A stretch of DNA of 64,000 bases. Origin: an uncultured bacterium (GTDB lineage Bacteria; Hydrogenedentota; Hydrogenedentia; Hydrogenedentales; Hydrogenedentaceae). Below, in pieces: positions 46,623-56,109 of the stretch (position 1 is its first letter; each line of letters opens with the position of its first letter). The notes beneath the pieces were generated by a model, which was not told the origin of the DNA, ran no database searches, and saw only the letters and a list, made by a program, of their open reading frames with translations. Both the position numbers and the translations under genes were made by a program. Location of the stretch: positions 62,001 through 126,000 of the forward strand of contig CALLRP010000018.1 in NCBI GenBank assembly GCA_938014335.1. The letters are read 5' to 3'.

Positions 46623-47783
46623 TTATAAGTCATCCTGCATGGCTCGAATTTCTTCTTCAATTCGTTCTTTGTTCTGCCATTTATCACCCCGTTTTTCCCA
46701 GAATCGGATAGCACTGGACCCCTCCTCAGACATGGTTCGTAAGTCAACTATTGTGGGTTGAACAAATATAAGAAGGTGCGTTATATCCGATTGTGTCCTT
46801 CGCGAGCGGAAAGGAATTCCTAACAGAGGGAATTTGCCAATTCCCGGAACACGGTTTTCTGATTTCCGTATATTTCGGCTGGAAAGTCCTCCAATAACCA
46901 ATGTCTGACCATTCGGCACGATTACAAACCCCGTTTGAGACCGCTTTGAGAATACAGGTAAGTCAATCCCCCTAAGTCGGTCTATCCTGCTTATATCTGT
47001 CACATCCAACTGTTTGATTTCCAACTGAATCATATTATTAGGTAGTATCGTCGGAACTAACTCTAAATTTACTCCAATATCCCTCCATGCTACACACAAA
47101 TTAGGGACTGCCGAGCTTTTCGTTACGGATTGATAAGGAATTTGTCCCCCTGCTTTGATGGTGGCAGGTGTCCCATTAATTACCAATATTTCAGGTTTAG
47201 AGATAAGGTCAACATCCGATTTCGTTTCCAACGCACGAAATACCCCATCCAATGTCCCATAGTCCCATGTTAGAATACTGAATGTTAATCCTCCCCCCTG
47301 GGGAGATTGTATTCCAGGAAGAGATGGATTATCATCCTCACGAATAGGTTGGTTGCTAAAATTAGGATTTCGGTAGGGCACAGAATAAGGTGGTTGTGGA
47401 GGATTCGGTGAAGGAGTAGGTAAAGTAACGGATGAAAAATCCTGAGAAAAATCGGTTGTATTTGTCGTTATTTGCGGAATTTTTAGTTGCTCATTTTCTC
47501 TTTCCCGATAAAAGCGAACAAAATTCAAGTTTGTTCCTAATCGTCTCAAACCATTCTCATTCGTTTCACTAATCCAAACCTGAACCTGTATCTGCCGTAT
47601 ATCAACAGGGGGAGGAGGAGTAGGGGGTGGGGGAGGAGTCGGTTGTTGCTCTTCCGGAGGAGGTGGTGGAGGTACAGGTTGTTGTGCATCTTGTGCAATA
47701 AGATTAGATGAAGACAAGAAAATAAGCGTTGCAATATAGAACATCCATAAAAAAAATATATGTATAAGATATTTTTTCCTCAT
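46623..47783 (-). CDS. Short secretin-like protein (type II/III secretion domain)
   Basis: A 386-residue exported protein: signal peptide, then a proline-rich linker (residues ~36-60, mostly P with Q/E), then a secretin-type domain. The C-terminal signature VPGIGKFPLLGIPFRSRRTQSDITHLLIFVQPTIV and NGQTLVIGGLSS correspond to the beta-lip region of GspD/PilQ secretins. Only a short N-terminal domain precedes it, so it lacks the several N0-N3 domains of a normal secretin. It overlaps the upstream secretin-like gene by 4 bases (ATGA). It may form, or assist, an outer-membrane pore for the pili or pseudopili. Confidence 0.78.
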   Translation of the reverse strand: MRKKYLIHIFFLWMFYIATLIFLSSSNLIAQDAQQPVPPPPPPEEQQPTPPPPPTPPPPVDIRQIQVQVWISETNENGLRRLGTNLNFVRFYRERENEQLKIPQITTNTTDFSQDFSSVTLPTPSPNPPQPPYSVPYRNPNFSNQPIREDDNPSLPGIQSPQGGGLTFSILTWDYGTLDGVFRALETKSDVDLISKPEILVINGTPATIKAGGQIPYQSVTKSSAVPNLCVAWRDIGVNLELVPTILPNNMIQLEIKQLDVTDISRIDRLRGIDLPVFSKRSQTGFVIVPNGQTLVIGGLSSRNIRKSENRVPGIGKFPLLGIPFRSRRTQSDITHLLIFVQPTIVDLRTMSEEGSSAIRFWEKRGDKWQNKERIEEEIRAMQDDL

Positions 47784-48922
47784 TTCTTATTTTTCCCTTC
47801 GTCTAAATCAGAACCGATTCCATTTTCATCTTTTTTAATCTGAACTCCCGTTATCCCCTCTGCTATGCCTTCTGGAATTTCTTTCAAACCACCCAAAACA
47901 TTAGTAATAATTTCCGTAGGAGAGATCTTAGTAGATTTTTTCTCTTCTTCTGATGTAAACCCATACTGGTCCGCTACCGTATACGATGGCCTCCATAATT
48001 CCGCTTTTAATAAAAATACAAGTTCTCTCCGCCCCTCATCCTTTTTCTTATTACCTACCCCTTGAGACAAAGGTATTTCAGGGGCTTTGAACGGTGTAAC
48101 TCTCTGGATTAATCCATTGGCTAACTCTTCTCCTTGTATAAGCCATGGTACAGAAGAAGAGGTCCTTGTCCGAGTGTTCCGATATAGCCCCCCTAAGATT
48201 AAAACCTGCCCATGCCTTACCCAAACTGTAGTGGTTATACTACGGGAAATAAATTCAGGTACACTAATCGTATTTGCAGTGTTCCCGGCAATGGCTACAT
48301 TTAATCGTTGTCCTTCTTCTGTTATCGCCGCAGTTATAGTTAATTGAATATAAATATCCTCTGTTGTCCGCGGGTCACCATCATCATCAATCACTTGATT
48401 TGCTTGAACGCTTAAATTAACACCTGTCGGCTTAAATTCTGTAATTTGTTGAGTGACTACTCCAACCACAATAGTATTTTCATAAGGGATTTCTTGAACA
48501 GTTTGAATTACTGTCGGCGCCGCCGCCCCTACAGGAACTAATGCCTTGGGACGAGACAAAATAAAAGCACGATTCTGGTTAACTAACGCCTGAAGAACCG
48601 CTTCAAAATCACCCCATTTACTGGTCATCCTATCTAAAAATACCGTTATCGTCGGAGATTGTGTCGTCGGAAATGTAAGATCTCCCGTCGTTATTGCTGG
48701 ATTACCCAAAGAAACCCTACCATAAGGGCGAGGGTCCGTTTTTTGTCGAAAATAGCCGGATAAACCTGTTTCACTCCCAAGATGCGTCTGAAACTCAATT
48801 ATTTTTACCGAGACATTTACTTGTTGAGGTGTGGGTTGTTGTGCAAAAGTCGAAGACACCAAAACAGAAAAGAAAATAGGAAAAAGAAAGAATACATTTC
48901 TATAAAATTTTAAATAAATCAT
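47780..48922 (-). CDS. Second secretin-like exported protein
   Basis: A signal peptide (MIYLKFYRNVFFLFPIFFSV ... STFAQQ) starts at the ATG at 48922, preceded by CAGGA; an upstream in-frame ATG at 48979 would overlap the TPR gene. The body shows the secretin-domain layout: WGDFEAVLQALVNQNRAFILSRPKAL, VQEIPYENTIVVGV, TGVNLSVQANQV and VWVRHGQVLILGGLYRN. The usual PxLGxIPxLGxLF signature is degenerate (VPWLIQGEELANGLIQRV). A K/E-rich tail of ~60 residues closes the protein. It is in tandem with the shorter secretin-like gene, so the pair may form a hetero-oligomer. Confidence 0.7.
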   Translation of the reverse strand: MIYLKFYRNVFFLFPIFFSVLVSSTFAQQPTPQQVNVSVKIIEFQTHLGSETGLSGYFRQKTDPRPYGRVSLGNPAITTGDLTFPTTQSPTITVFLDRMTSKWGDFEAVLQALVNQNRAFILSRPKALVPVGAAAPTVIQTVQEIPYENTIVVGVVTQQITEFKPTGVNLSVQANQVIDDDGDPRTTEDIYIQLTITAAITEEGQRLNVAIAGNTANTISVPEFISRSITTTVWVRHGQVLILGGLYRNTRTRTSSSVPWLIQGEELANGLIQRVTPFKAPEIPLSQGVGNKKKDEGRRELVFLLKAELWRPSYTVADQYGFTSEEEKKSTKISPTEIITNVLGGLKEIPEGIAEGITGVQIKKDENGIGSDLDEGKNKK

Positions 48923-48950
48923 ATTCCTGGTAATATTAATTCGTGGGGAT

Positions 48951-49928
48951 TTATTCATCATAATACGCCGTATAATCATAATGGTCTACATTTTCTATAT
49001 TATCAAAGTTTACAAACTGAGCACTAAATGGTTTTATCTGTCCGGGACTTAAATTCCCGAGAGAAATAGTCCTTGTATCATATATCATACCACTAAAACC
49101 GTATATGGTTAATTGAACCGTTACATTTCGTAATGTCCTCGAACTACGATTTCGAACCTGTCCCGAGACATTATAAATATGATGCTTCAAATCGCTTGCC
49201 CATCCCAACGAGCGACCACTACGAAAAGAGGTTACATTAAAGAAAACAATCGGATTTTTTTCTGCTTCCCGTTTTAAGGCTTCTTCCGGTGTTAAAACTA
49301 TTATCTCTCCATTTCCATCTTTTTCAAGCCTACTGGATATGATAGGATGGGACCAATAAGTTGCATTTAAAGATACAATATTTTTATATAAATTCCCCGC
49401 CTTAGTGAAATTCTGATTTATCCAATACCAATTAGCTAATTGTAGCATAACTTCTGTATTTTGGGGCTCTTGTTGTAATTTCTTCTCTAATGTTTGAATT
49501 TGATTTTCAATAGTATCCACTCTTTCAATTTGATTTAACGGAGACCCTATCAACTCCCTTATTTGTTTACGAGAATGTTCTGCATAAACACCTTGAGGTG
49601 CTAATTGTAAGTATTTAATATAATTAGTTAATGCATTTTGAGGACTTCCTAACTCTTGGTATACAATACCCAAAAAATAGTATACAGTGGCATCCTTTTC
49701 TCCACTTTCCATAACGGACAATAATTTTGGAAATGCTTGAGAGAACTCTCCCTTTTCAATCAATTGTTGAGCCAATTTTATCTCTGAAAAAGTCGTATTT
49801 ATGTGATAAGACTTTCGATGACTTAAATTTAAAGTATCCTTATCCTGTTTTTTAAATAGATTACTCTGGCAATTACACAAATATAAAAGAAGGACTATTC
49901 CTAAAATTAATTTATAAGGATTTCCCAT
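48951..49928 (-). CDS. TPR lipoprotein with FxLYD-like C-terminal domain
   Basis: A lipoprotein signal (LGIVLLLYLCNC, cysteine near residue 20) precedes TPR-like repeats (LAQQLIEKGEFSQAFPKLLS, ATVYYFLGIVYQELGSPQNALTNYIKYLQLAPQG, and a third around residue 155). The C-terminal ~95 residues form an immunoglobulin-like FxLYD-type domain (HIYNVSGQVRNRSSRTLRNV). Such TPR lipoproteins act as pilotins or scaffold factors for secretins (PilF/PilW type), which fits the two secretin-like genes directly downstream. AAGG lies upstream of the ATG. Confidence 0.8.
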   Translation of the reverse strand: MGNPYKLILGIVLLLYLCNCQSNLFKKQDKDTLNLSHRKSYHINTTFSEIKLAQQLIEKGEFSQAFPKLLSVMESGEKDATVYYFLGIVYQELGSPQNALTNYIKYLQLAPQGVYAEHSRKQIRELIGSPLNQIERVDTIENQIQTLEKKLQQEPQNTEVMLQLANWYWINQNFTKAGNLYKNIVSLNATYWSHPIISSRLEKDGNGEIIVLTPEEALKREAEKNPIVFFNVTSFRSGRSLGWASDLKHHIYNVSGQVRNRSSRTLRNVTVQLTIYGFSGMIYDTRTISLGNLSPGQIKPFSAQFVNFDNIENVDHYDYTAYYDE

Positions 49929-50005
49929 AGATAACCTTTTTCTTATTTCTTTCTACAATCTTACAATCAATATACAAGAAAAGTTTTAGTACATTTTTTT
50001 GTAAA

Positions 50006-50410
50006 TTATCTCTTTGCAAGGCGTTCCAAAACTTTGGATGTAATATCTTCTGCTGGAATCTGCTCGCCCGTGTTTTGCCAATAATTAAACTCTGCCACAA
50101 GATCAAACTGGCTTTCCTGTGCCACTTCCTGTATTGTTTTTACTGCCCGTTCACTCGCTTTACTGAGCATTATCCAATATTTTGCAGTCCCTGCCTCTAT
50201 TTTTCTCTCCTTAATTCCAGCAAATTCAGGAGTCGCCTGAATAACCTCTTCAAACTTCACCAGGCCAGGTTTAATAAATTTTGAGGCAGTCCCCCAAAAT
50301 ATTTTCTGCTCATCTACCTTATCCGGAGCCAGTGATAAGGGATCGGCTAATGCCCATAGATTACTGCACAGAAGGGCGAGGTTGATTAATAAAATGGTAC
50401 TTACTCGCAT
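50006..50410 (-). CDS. Small exported protein, OmpH/Skp-like C-terminus
   Basis: A 134-residue protein with a signal peptide (STILLINLALLCSNLWALA) and a strong AAGGAG before its ATG. The mature part is helical; the last ~60 residues (AVKTIQEVAQESQFDLVAEF ... AEDITSKVLERLAK) resemble the end of OmpH/Skp chaperones, while the long central helices of Skp are missing. It is first in the minus-strand cluster that continues with the TPR lipoprotein and secretin-like genes. Function is not assigned; a periplasmic helper for their export is possible. Confidence 0.65.
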   Translation of the reverse strand: MRVSTILLINLALLCSNLWALADPLSLAPDKVDEQKIFWGTASKFIKPGLVKFEEVIQATPEFAGIKERKIEAGTAKYWIMLSKASERAVKTIQEVAQESQFDLVAEFNYWQNTGEQIPAEDITSKVLERLAKR

Positions 50411-51034
50411 ATAATTCTCCTTTCCTTATGTGCAAGTTTTTACTTTCTACTTAATCCTGTTATTTTCCGATAACAAACTTATACTTAATTAATCTTTATT
50501 CCCATGTAAAAAGTTTCATTTCTTTTGGAAAAAAATTAAAAATTTTTTCAAAAAATACTATATATTGAGTATTTATCTAATTATAGTATATATGTTGTAT
50601 ATCTATTATTCAAACAAAAAATACAAAATTATGATAAAACAATTTTATTTTTATAAAAATTTACCTTGAAAAATTATTTATGAAGTGATTTATTGATAAT
50701 TTATATTATCCATGTATTTTATTAACCACGAATAAAACAAAAGGTTACAAGATAAGCGAGATGCTACATTAAGTAGCGTCAGCATTCCTCGACAGGGAAG
50801 ACAGGGAGCGAGATGCTTCCCAATACTTAAAGCCTTTGCCCGACAGAAAAGTGAGGACTATAATTAGCAATAGTGGATTTTATTAAATTTTTTTTATGGC
50901 ATATAGTAAAATTCAAGTTAAACTTGGTAGGATTGTATAATATCTATTTGGTTTATTCGTTTAATGATAGTTATTTGTATTAAAATGGTGATAAATATTT
51001 AATAAATATTTGAATGTCAGAAAAAGGATGAAAT
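50411..51034. other. 624-bp intergenic region, AT-rich with a structured island
   Basis: It separates divergent transcription of the minus-strand secretin-like cluster and the GH42-like gene. Most of it is very AT-rich and shows no open frame of note. A GC-richer island (about 50756-50870) is annotated separately. A TATAAT at 50936-50941, with a poor -35 (TTCAAG at 50912), may serve the GH42-like gene at 51035. Confidence 0.6.
50756..50870. ncRNA. Candidate structured RNA or decayed repeat
   Basis: The island contains a hairpin GATGCTAC-ATTAA-GTAGCGTC (50760-50780, 8 bp with one G-U), a second stem GGGAAG/CTTCCC (50795-50800 and 50816-50821), a direct repeat GCGAGATGCT (50756 and 50808) and a tandem GACAGGGA (50791 and 50800). 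Base composition differs sharply from the flanks. Neither strand encodes a plausible peptide. It matches no riboswitch consensus I know. Confidence 0.35.
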
Positions 51035-53602
51035 ATGCGTTGTAATATCTTTCGGTTTTTTGTATATGTTTTACTTGTCTGTTTAGTGTTTTGTAGTTTC
51101 TCCTCCCAATTTTCTTATGGCGAATCGGAAAATGAATATTCTGCTTTTCGACTATTAGATAGAAATATTACGCCGGGTAAAAATGTCTTATTGGATATTT
51201 CTTTCGGGAATATGATAGAAAAGGATGGGGAAAGATTTGTTCCACTTATATGTGAGATGGATGCCCGGCATAGTTATGCATATGTTATTACTTCTCTTGA
51301 CATTTTTGAGGGGAAGAATAAGGAAACTCAAGTTCCTATCAACACGACCCAAACGGTTTCATTGGCGAAGGGTTATAATCGTAGCCTTTTCTTATTGCCA
51401 TTGCAAAAATTGAAAGATGGTATATATTACGGCACTCTGCAGGTAAAATACACGAAAGAGGAAAAACCTGCTATTGTTGAATTCCAGATGGAGAAGATTT
51501 CTTCTAAAGGGTTAGAAAAACATTTAAATGCATTATCTCGTGAAGTAGAAAGTCTTTTAACCACAATAACAGAAAATCATGAAGATAGAACAGTAGAACT
51601 TAATTTGGTTCGAAATTTAATATCACAAGCTCACGATGAATTTAATAGCGGACACTGGGAGGATTTGTCAGATACTTTGAATATATTGCAAGAACAAATA
51701 ATTGAAATAAAAACTTCACATGTTGGGAATGTAGTGGGAGTAACCTCAGGACAAAAAGATAATTACTCTTTGTCTATCACTCCAGAAGGAGTATTTTTAG
51801 AAAATAAACCCATTAATGTAGTGGGAATTTATTTGGACGAGCTTTCATTGGACAGTGCGAAGAAAGTGACAGATTATTCTATCCCTATAGTGGTTATTTC
51901 CATCGCATTAGATAGATTATTTCCAACAGAAATCGTTGATGACACACTTACTAAAGAAATTTCAGAGATACTGGATTATCTATTTCAGAATAAAGTCCAT
52001 GTATTAATACAGTTAAATCAGGAAAAAGTCCCAACATGGTTAAGTGAGAAATATCCAGAAATACATAAGGAAGGATTTGTTGATTTATCTCAACGTCCTG
52101 TATGGGACCTAATAGAAAAGGCATATATAAAAATTATTAATTATTGTGGAACAAATTCATTCTTCTTAGGTGTGAATTTGTTGAATGAACCAAAATTTAA
52201 ATTCGATGGCGATTTTATTCGTAAGTCTTTTATTGAATGGGTTAAAGTAAATTATCCTGATAGGCAAACATTAAATCAAATCTGGCATGCACATTTAGCG
52301 AATTATGACGAAATTACAATCTGGGATGAGGTGGCACCCAAATGGAGTTATCAAAATCGGCGGGCTTATCAATATGATTGGCAGAACTTCCACCGCGAGA
52401 TGATTACAAATTTGTTGAAAGAGGTACTGGGACGATTTCGGCAATCTTCGGGGAATAGTCCTATCTCAATTACTTTCCCTTCAAAAGTTTTTGAACTGGA
52501 TGAAACTAAGTTTACCCCTGATAGGGAACAAACTATTCCTCAACTTGATTTTGTGTCGGTAAGTGTTTCCTTTAATACCGAAGATTCAGTATATGCACAG
52601 GGTTACCCTGACCCGGTGGCAGATGTGGTGTGGTTGCGTTCTGTATCAAAAGCAAAACCTATCGTTATTTCCTGTGCTCATTTAAATTATAGAGAGGGGA
52701 TGGAGAATACCGAGAAATATAAACATACACAGAGTTTCCTGTGGGAGATGGTATTAGCTGGGGCACAGATTATCGCGGTAAATATTACGGGTGATTTGCG
52801 AGATAATGTGGTGGTCTGGAAAGCCATTTCTGATACAAATGCCCTATTTTCAAAAATAAGTCCCGAACTAAGACAATTCCAATCTTCAAAGCCTGCTGTT
52901 CGGGTTTTATTTAGTGATTCTTCTAAGATATTAGACGGTGGAGTGCCCCATTTAAAATCGGCTCGGTTTGCCTATGAAGGGAGTTCCTTCTCAGGATATG
53001 ATGTGTGCTTTGCGACAGAAAAAGAAATAAAAGCGGGTATATTACAGGATACAAAGGTTCTTATTATGCCTCAAACGCTTGCTCTTGAAGACGATGTTTT
53101 TAATATGATTACAGATTTTATTCGTAATGGAAATCATATTATTCGTGTAGGAACACAAATCCCGTATAACCCCAAGGGTATTTCCCGCCGGGATGTGGTT
53201 CAACCCACAAGCAATACGGTTTTGGTTCGTGGAATGAACCTTCCTACGGAATATCTTCATGGAATGGATGCGGTGATTTCTAAAAAGGCTTTAACCCCTC
53301 TCCCGCGACCTGTAAACAAAGTAGGATATCCGCTGGAAGGTGTTAAATCTCGATTTATCCCTACCACAGATGGAGGAGGATATTTATATCTGCTTAATTT
53401 GAGAAAAGAGAAAATACTTTGCAGGCTTACAGGGTATTTACAGAAAGGACATAGTTTGACAGATAATACAGAAATTGAGTTCCCAAAAGAAATCCAACCT
53501 CTGGAATTGATGCTTGTAAAGATGGTTCCACCTGACTATGAAAAAATAGTCCAAACAGAACAAATATCCGCTGAAAAAGAAAACAAGAAAAAACGCAAAT
53601 AG
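51035..53602 (+). CDS. Secreted GH42-like (beta-galactosidase clan) protein
   Basis: An 855-residue protein with a signal peptide (FVYVLLVCLVFCSFSSQFSYG). Residues ~25-175 are a beta-sandwich-type domain. A ~300-residue TIM barrel follows, containing GVNLLNEPKFKFDG (proposed acid/base in NEP) and SFIEWVKVNYPDRQTLNQIW, as in GH42/GH-A enzymes. The C-terminal region (PAVRVLFSDSSKILDGG ... VLIMPQTLALEDDVFNMI) resembles the GATase-like trimerisation domain of GH42 beta-galactosidases. Family is likely; substrate unproven. The HAD gene follows at once. Confidence 0.75.
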   Translation: MRCNIFRFFVYVLLVCLVFCSFSSQFSYGESENEYSAFRLLDRNITPGKNVLLDISFGNMIEKDGERFVPLICEMDARHSYAYVITSLDIFEGKNKETQVPINTTQTVSLAKGYNRSLFLLPLQKLKDGIYYGTLQVKYTKEEKPAIVEFQMEKISSKGLEKHLNALSREVESLLTTITENHEDRTVELNLVRNLISQAHDEFNSGHWEDLSDTLNILQEQIIEIKTSHVGNVVGVTSGQKDNYSLSITPEGVFLENKPINVVGIYLDELSLDSAKKVTDYSIPIVVISIALDRLFPTEIVDDTLTKEISEILDYLFQNKVHVLIQLNQEKVPTWLSEKYPEIHKEGFVDLSQRPVWDLIEKAYIKIINYCGTNSFFLGVNLLNEPKFKFDGDFIRKSFIEWVKVNYPDRQTLNQIWHAHLANYDEITIWDEVAPKWSYQNRRAYQYDWQNFHREMITNLLKEVLGRFRQSSGNSPISITFPSKVFELDETKFTPDREQTIPQLDFVSVSVSFNTEDSVYAQGYPDPVADVVWLRSVSKAKPIVISCAHLNYREGMENTEKYKHTQSFLWEMVLAGAQIIAVNITGDLRDNVVVWKAISDTNALFSKISPELRQFQSSKPAVRVLFSDSSKILDGGVPHLKSARFAYEGSSFSGYDVCFATEKEIKAGILQDTKVLIMPQTLALEDDVFNMITDFIRNGNHIIRVGTQIPYNPKGISRRDVVQPTSNTVLVRGMNLPTEYLHGMDAVISKKALTPLPRPVNKVGYPLEGVKSRFIPTTDGGGYLYLLNLRKEKILCRLTGYLQKGHSLTDNTEIEFPKEIQPLELMLVKMVPPDYEKIVQTEQISAEKENKKKRK

Positions 53603-53615
53603 AGAGGTGATTGCA

Positions 53616-54581
53616 TTGACCGTATCAGAAGCAGGAATTACTTCGCCTTTTTCACAAAATGTCATTGCGATTGTGTGGGATTTTGACTTCACACTCTCTC
53701 CCCGAAACATGCAGGCCCCTCTTTTTACTGCCTACGGGGTGGATGAACAAAAATTCTGGAAAGAAGTGAATGTACTCCCCGAATACTACAAAAAAGCAGG
53801 AGTAAGAGTATCAGAAGAAACCGCTTATTTATGGCATATCATTTCCTATGTGCAAGCAGGAAAATTCCCCGATTTGACCAATCAGAAATTAAGAGAATTG
53901 GGGAGTAAAATAGAATTCTTTCCTGGCTTACCTGAGTTTTTCCCAATGATACAACAGTTGTTAGATAAAGATCCTTTTGTTGAATATGATTTAAAAGTGG
54001 AACATTATATTGTAAGTAGTGGTTTAACCGAAATGATACGCGGGTCAAAAATTGCCCCTTATATTTCAGGAATATGGGCTTGTGAATTTATTGAAGTTCC
54101 CGCAGGTCCCGATGAGGACTTTCAAAAGAAGCCGAAAAGTGGATTAATCAGTCAAGTAGGCTATATTATAGACCACACGACAAAAACACGAGCATTATTT
54201 GAAATCAACAAAGGTGTTAATAAAGTTGAAGGGATTAGCGTTAATGATACTATCCCCGAAAATGCAAGACGGGTACCCTTTAGAAACATGATATATATTG
54301 GAGATGGTCCCAGTGATATACCTTGCTTTTCGGTGGTGCAAAAACATGGTGGGCTGACTTATGCAGTGTATCCTCGGGCTAATGAAAATAAATATCGGCA
54401 GGTTATAGACCTTCTAGAAGCAAAGAGAATCCATGCATGTGGACCTGCTGATTACCGAAACGATAGTGAGACATTCTTCTGGTTGAGAGATAAAGTTTTG
54501 AATATTGCCCAGCGTATTGTAGAAGAAAAAAAGAGTGCTTTATATTCACAAATAAAATCAGGACCCCGACACACCAGTTAG
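53616..54581 (+). CDS. HAD-superfamily phosphatase-like protein
   Basis: HAD motif I is VWDFDFTLSP and motifs III/IV appear as GIGDGPSD-like YIGDGPSDIPCFSVV. A large cap lies between (residues ~30-180). Two starts are possible: GTG at 53607 and TTG at 53616. The AGAGGTGA at 53603-53610 sits five bases before the TTG, so I prefer it, giving 321 residues. It is 13 bp after the GH42-like gene and probably in the same transcript. The dephosphorylated substrate is unknown. Confidence 0.82.
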   Translation: MTVSEAGITSPFSQNVIAIVWDFDFTLSPRNMQAPLFTAYGVDEQKFWKEVNVLPEYYKKAGVRVSEETAYLWHIISYVQAGKFPDLTNQKLRELGSKIEFFPGLPEFFPMIQQLLDKDPFVEYDLKVEHYIVSSGLTEMIRGSKIAPYISGIWACEFIEVPAGPDEDFQKKPKSGLISQVGYIIDHTTKTRALFEINKGVNKVEGISVNDTIPENARRVPFRNMIYIGDGPSDIPCFSVVQKHGGLTYAVYPRANENKYRQVIDLLEAKRIHACGPADYRNDSETFFWLRDKVLNIAQRIVEEKKSALYSQIKSGPRHTS

Positions 54582-54590
54582 GAAATCATC

Positions 54591-55652
54591 TTACTTCGTA
54601 CTCCATACCCCCGGAATTAGTGTATAGCAATAAGGACATTTTCCATCGGTGAGTTTGTTTGACCAGACAGTAAATCCTGTGCGTTCGATGAGGAGTTCGT
54701 GGCAATGGGGACAATAGGTATTTTCCATTGTTTTGACCGAACCGGGACGGTTGCCTGCGTACACAAACTTCAAGCCCACTTCCTTTGCTATTTTGTATGC
54801 TTTTTCTAATTGACTTGGATGGGTAGGGAAACCATCATTCATTTTATAGTTAGGATAAAAACCCGTTACATGCCATGGAATATCAGGACTTATTTTAACA
54901 ATGAATTTTGTTAAGTCTCTTAATTCTTCATCACTATCATTGAACCCGGGAACCAATAATGTAACAATTTCTACCCAGTAGTCCAGTTCCATAAGTTTTT
55001 CAATAGTTGAACACACTAAGGAAAGTTTCCCCCCTAATTTGTCGTAATTCTTTTGCTGAAATGTTTTCAAATCAACTTTGAATAGTTTCATGACAGGTCG
55101 CAGAAATTTTAATACTTTTTCAGAAGCATGTCCATTACTCACATAACCACAAATAATCCCCTTTTCTTTTGCTAAAGAGAAAATTTCATAAGCCCAATCA
55201 CTTGTAATAAGAGGTTCATTATATGTGCTTACTATTACGGGGCAATGATGTTTAACTGCAAGTTCTATTAGGGTAGTAGGAGAAATAGGTTCGAAGCGGA
55301 TAAGGGAATTCGGGTCACGAAGAGTTTGACTGCTTAACCAATTCTGGCAAAAGGGACAGTGAAAGTTACATCCTAACATACCGAAAGAAAGTGCGGTACC
55401 TCCGGGAATAACATGAAAGAATGGTTTCTTTTCAATGGGGTCTATTGCTAAGCCTGCGACATAACCATGAGGGGCATATAAAACACCTTCTTTATTAAAT
55501 CGTAATTTACAAACACCTGTTTTCCCCGGAGCAATTAAACATTGATGCCCACATGAATAACAACGAACTTTATCTTTTTCGAATCGTTCATAGAGTTCCT
55601 GATTTGCAGGTCTTGAATATTTTTCTTTTAGTACCTTTTCTGCATTATCCAT
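54591..55652 (-). CDS. amrS: AmmeMemoRadiSam-system radical SAM enzyme AmrS
   Basis: The radical SAM cluster motif is CNFHCPFC in LSFGMLGCNFHCPFCQNWL. The N-terminal CYSCGHQCLIAPGKTGVC segment and SFGM, STYNEPLITSDWAYEI, VDLKTFQQKNYDKLGG and PGFNDSDEELRDLTKFI are the AmrS/pyruvate-formate-lyase-activating-like profile. C-terminal CPHC and CPYC pairs suggest a zinc ribbon or extra cluster. AmrS homologues usually accompany AmrA and Memo (AmrB); neither is in this window. A ferredoxin gene lies 25 bp upstream on the same strand. Confidence 0.9.
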   Translation of the reverse strand: MDNAEKVLKEKYSRPANQELYERFEKDKVRCYSCGHQCLIAPGKTGVCKLRFNKEGVLYAPHGYVAGLAIDPIEKKPFFHVIPGGTALSFGMLGCNFHCPFCQNWLSSQTLRDPNSLIRFEPISPTTLIELAVKHHCPVIVSTYNEPLITSDWAYEIFSLAKEKGIICGYVSNGHASEKVLKFLRPVMKLFKVDLKTFQQKNYDKLGGKLSLVCSTIEKLMELDYWVEIVTLLVPGFNDSDEELRDLTKFIVKISPDIPWHVTGFYPNYKMNDGFPTHPSQLEKAYKIAKEVGLKFVYAGNRPGSVKTMENTYCPHCHELLIERTGFTVWSNKLTDGKCPYCYTLIPGVWSTK

Positions 55653-55677
55653 AAAAATCTATTCTAAGTTTATATAT

Positions 55678-56025
55678 TTATTGTATATCTCCACTGCCCG
55701 GTTTTTCATCAAAAAATATAAATTTTTCTTCTATTTTAGAAAATTCCTCAGCTTCGGGCAAAGGCTTTTGGGGAATGGTTATTACAGGCCAGATTTTAGA
55801 GTATCTGGCGTTAAGTTCTATGTAGTGTTTCCATTTTTCAGGAACATTTTTTTCAGGATAAATCGCATGCACAGGACAGGGGTCGACACAGGCTCCACAG
55901 TCGATACAATCATCTGGATCAATGACCAACATATTTGCCCCTTCATGGAAACAAATGACGGGACAGTTGCGTAGACATTCCGTATATTTGCATTTAATAC
56001 ATGGCTCCGTTACTACATAAGTCAT
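55678..56025 (-). CDS. 7Fe (3Fe-4S/4Fe-4S) ferredoxin
   Basis: Two cluster motifs are seen at the N-terminus: [15 protein letters not shown] and [12 protein letters not shown], the arrangement of the FdxA-type seven-iron ferredoxins of ~105-115 residues. The C-terminal helix segment [22 protein letters not shown] is family-typical. It is probably cotranscribed with amrS and could supply low-potential electrons to that radical SAM enzyme. AAAGGGA precedes the ATG. Confidence 0.93.
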   Translation of the reverse strand: MTYVVTEPCIKCKYTECLRNCPVICFHEGANMLVIDPDDCIDCGACVDPCPVHAIYPEKNVPEKWKHYIELNARYSKIWPVITIPQKPLPEAEEFSKIEEKFIFFDEKPGSGDIQ

Positions 56026-56109
56026 AATATCCCTTTCATCCTTTATGCTATATTATATAACGATATTTTGTTTTTTTAAATGTTAAATATTAATTAAAAG
56101 GAAGAGAGT

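Noticed and set aside
47590-47680. Apparent GGAGG/GGTGG tandem repeat
   Set aside because: It is the complement of proline codons in the linker of the secretin-like protein, not an independent DNA repeat.
49912-50106. Small minus-strand frame between the TPR lipoprotein and the OmpH-like gene
   Set aside because: Overlaps the C-terminus of the small exported protein in another frame; no motif or start signal.
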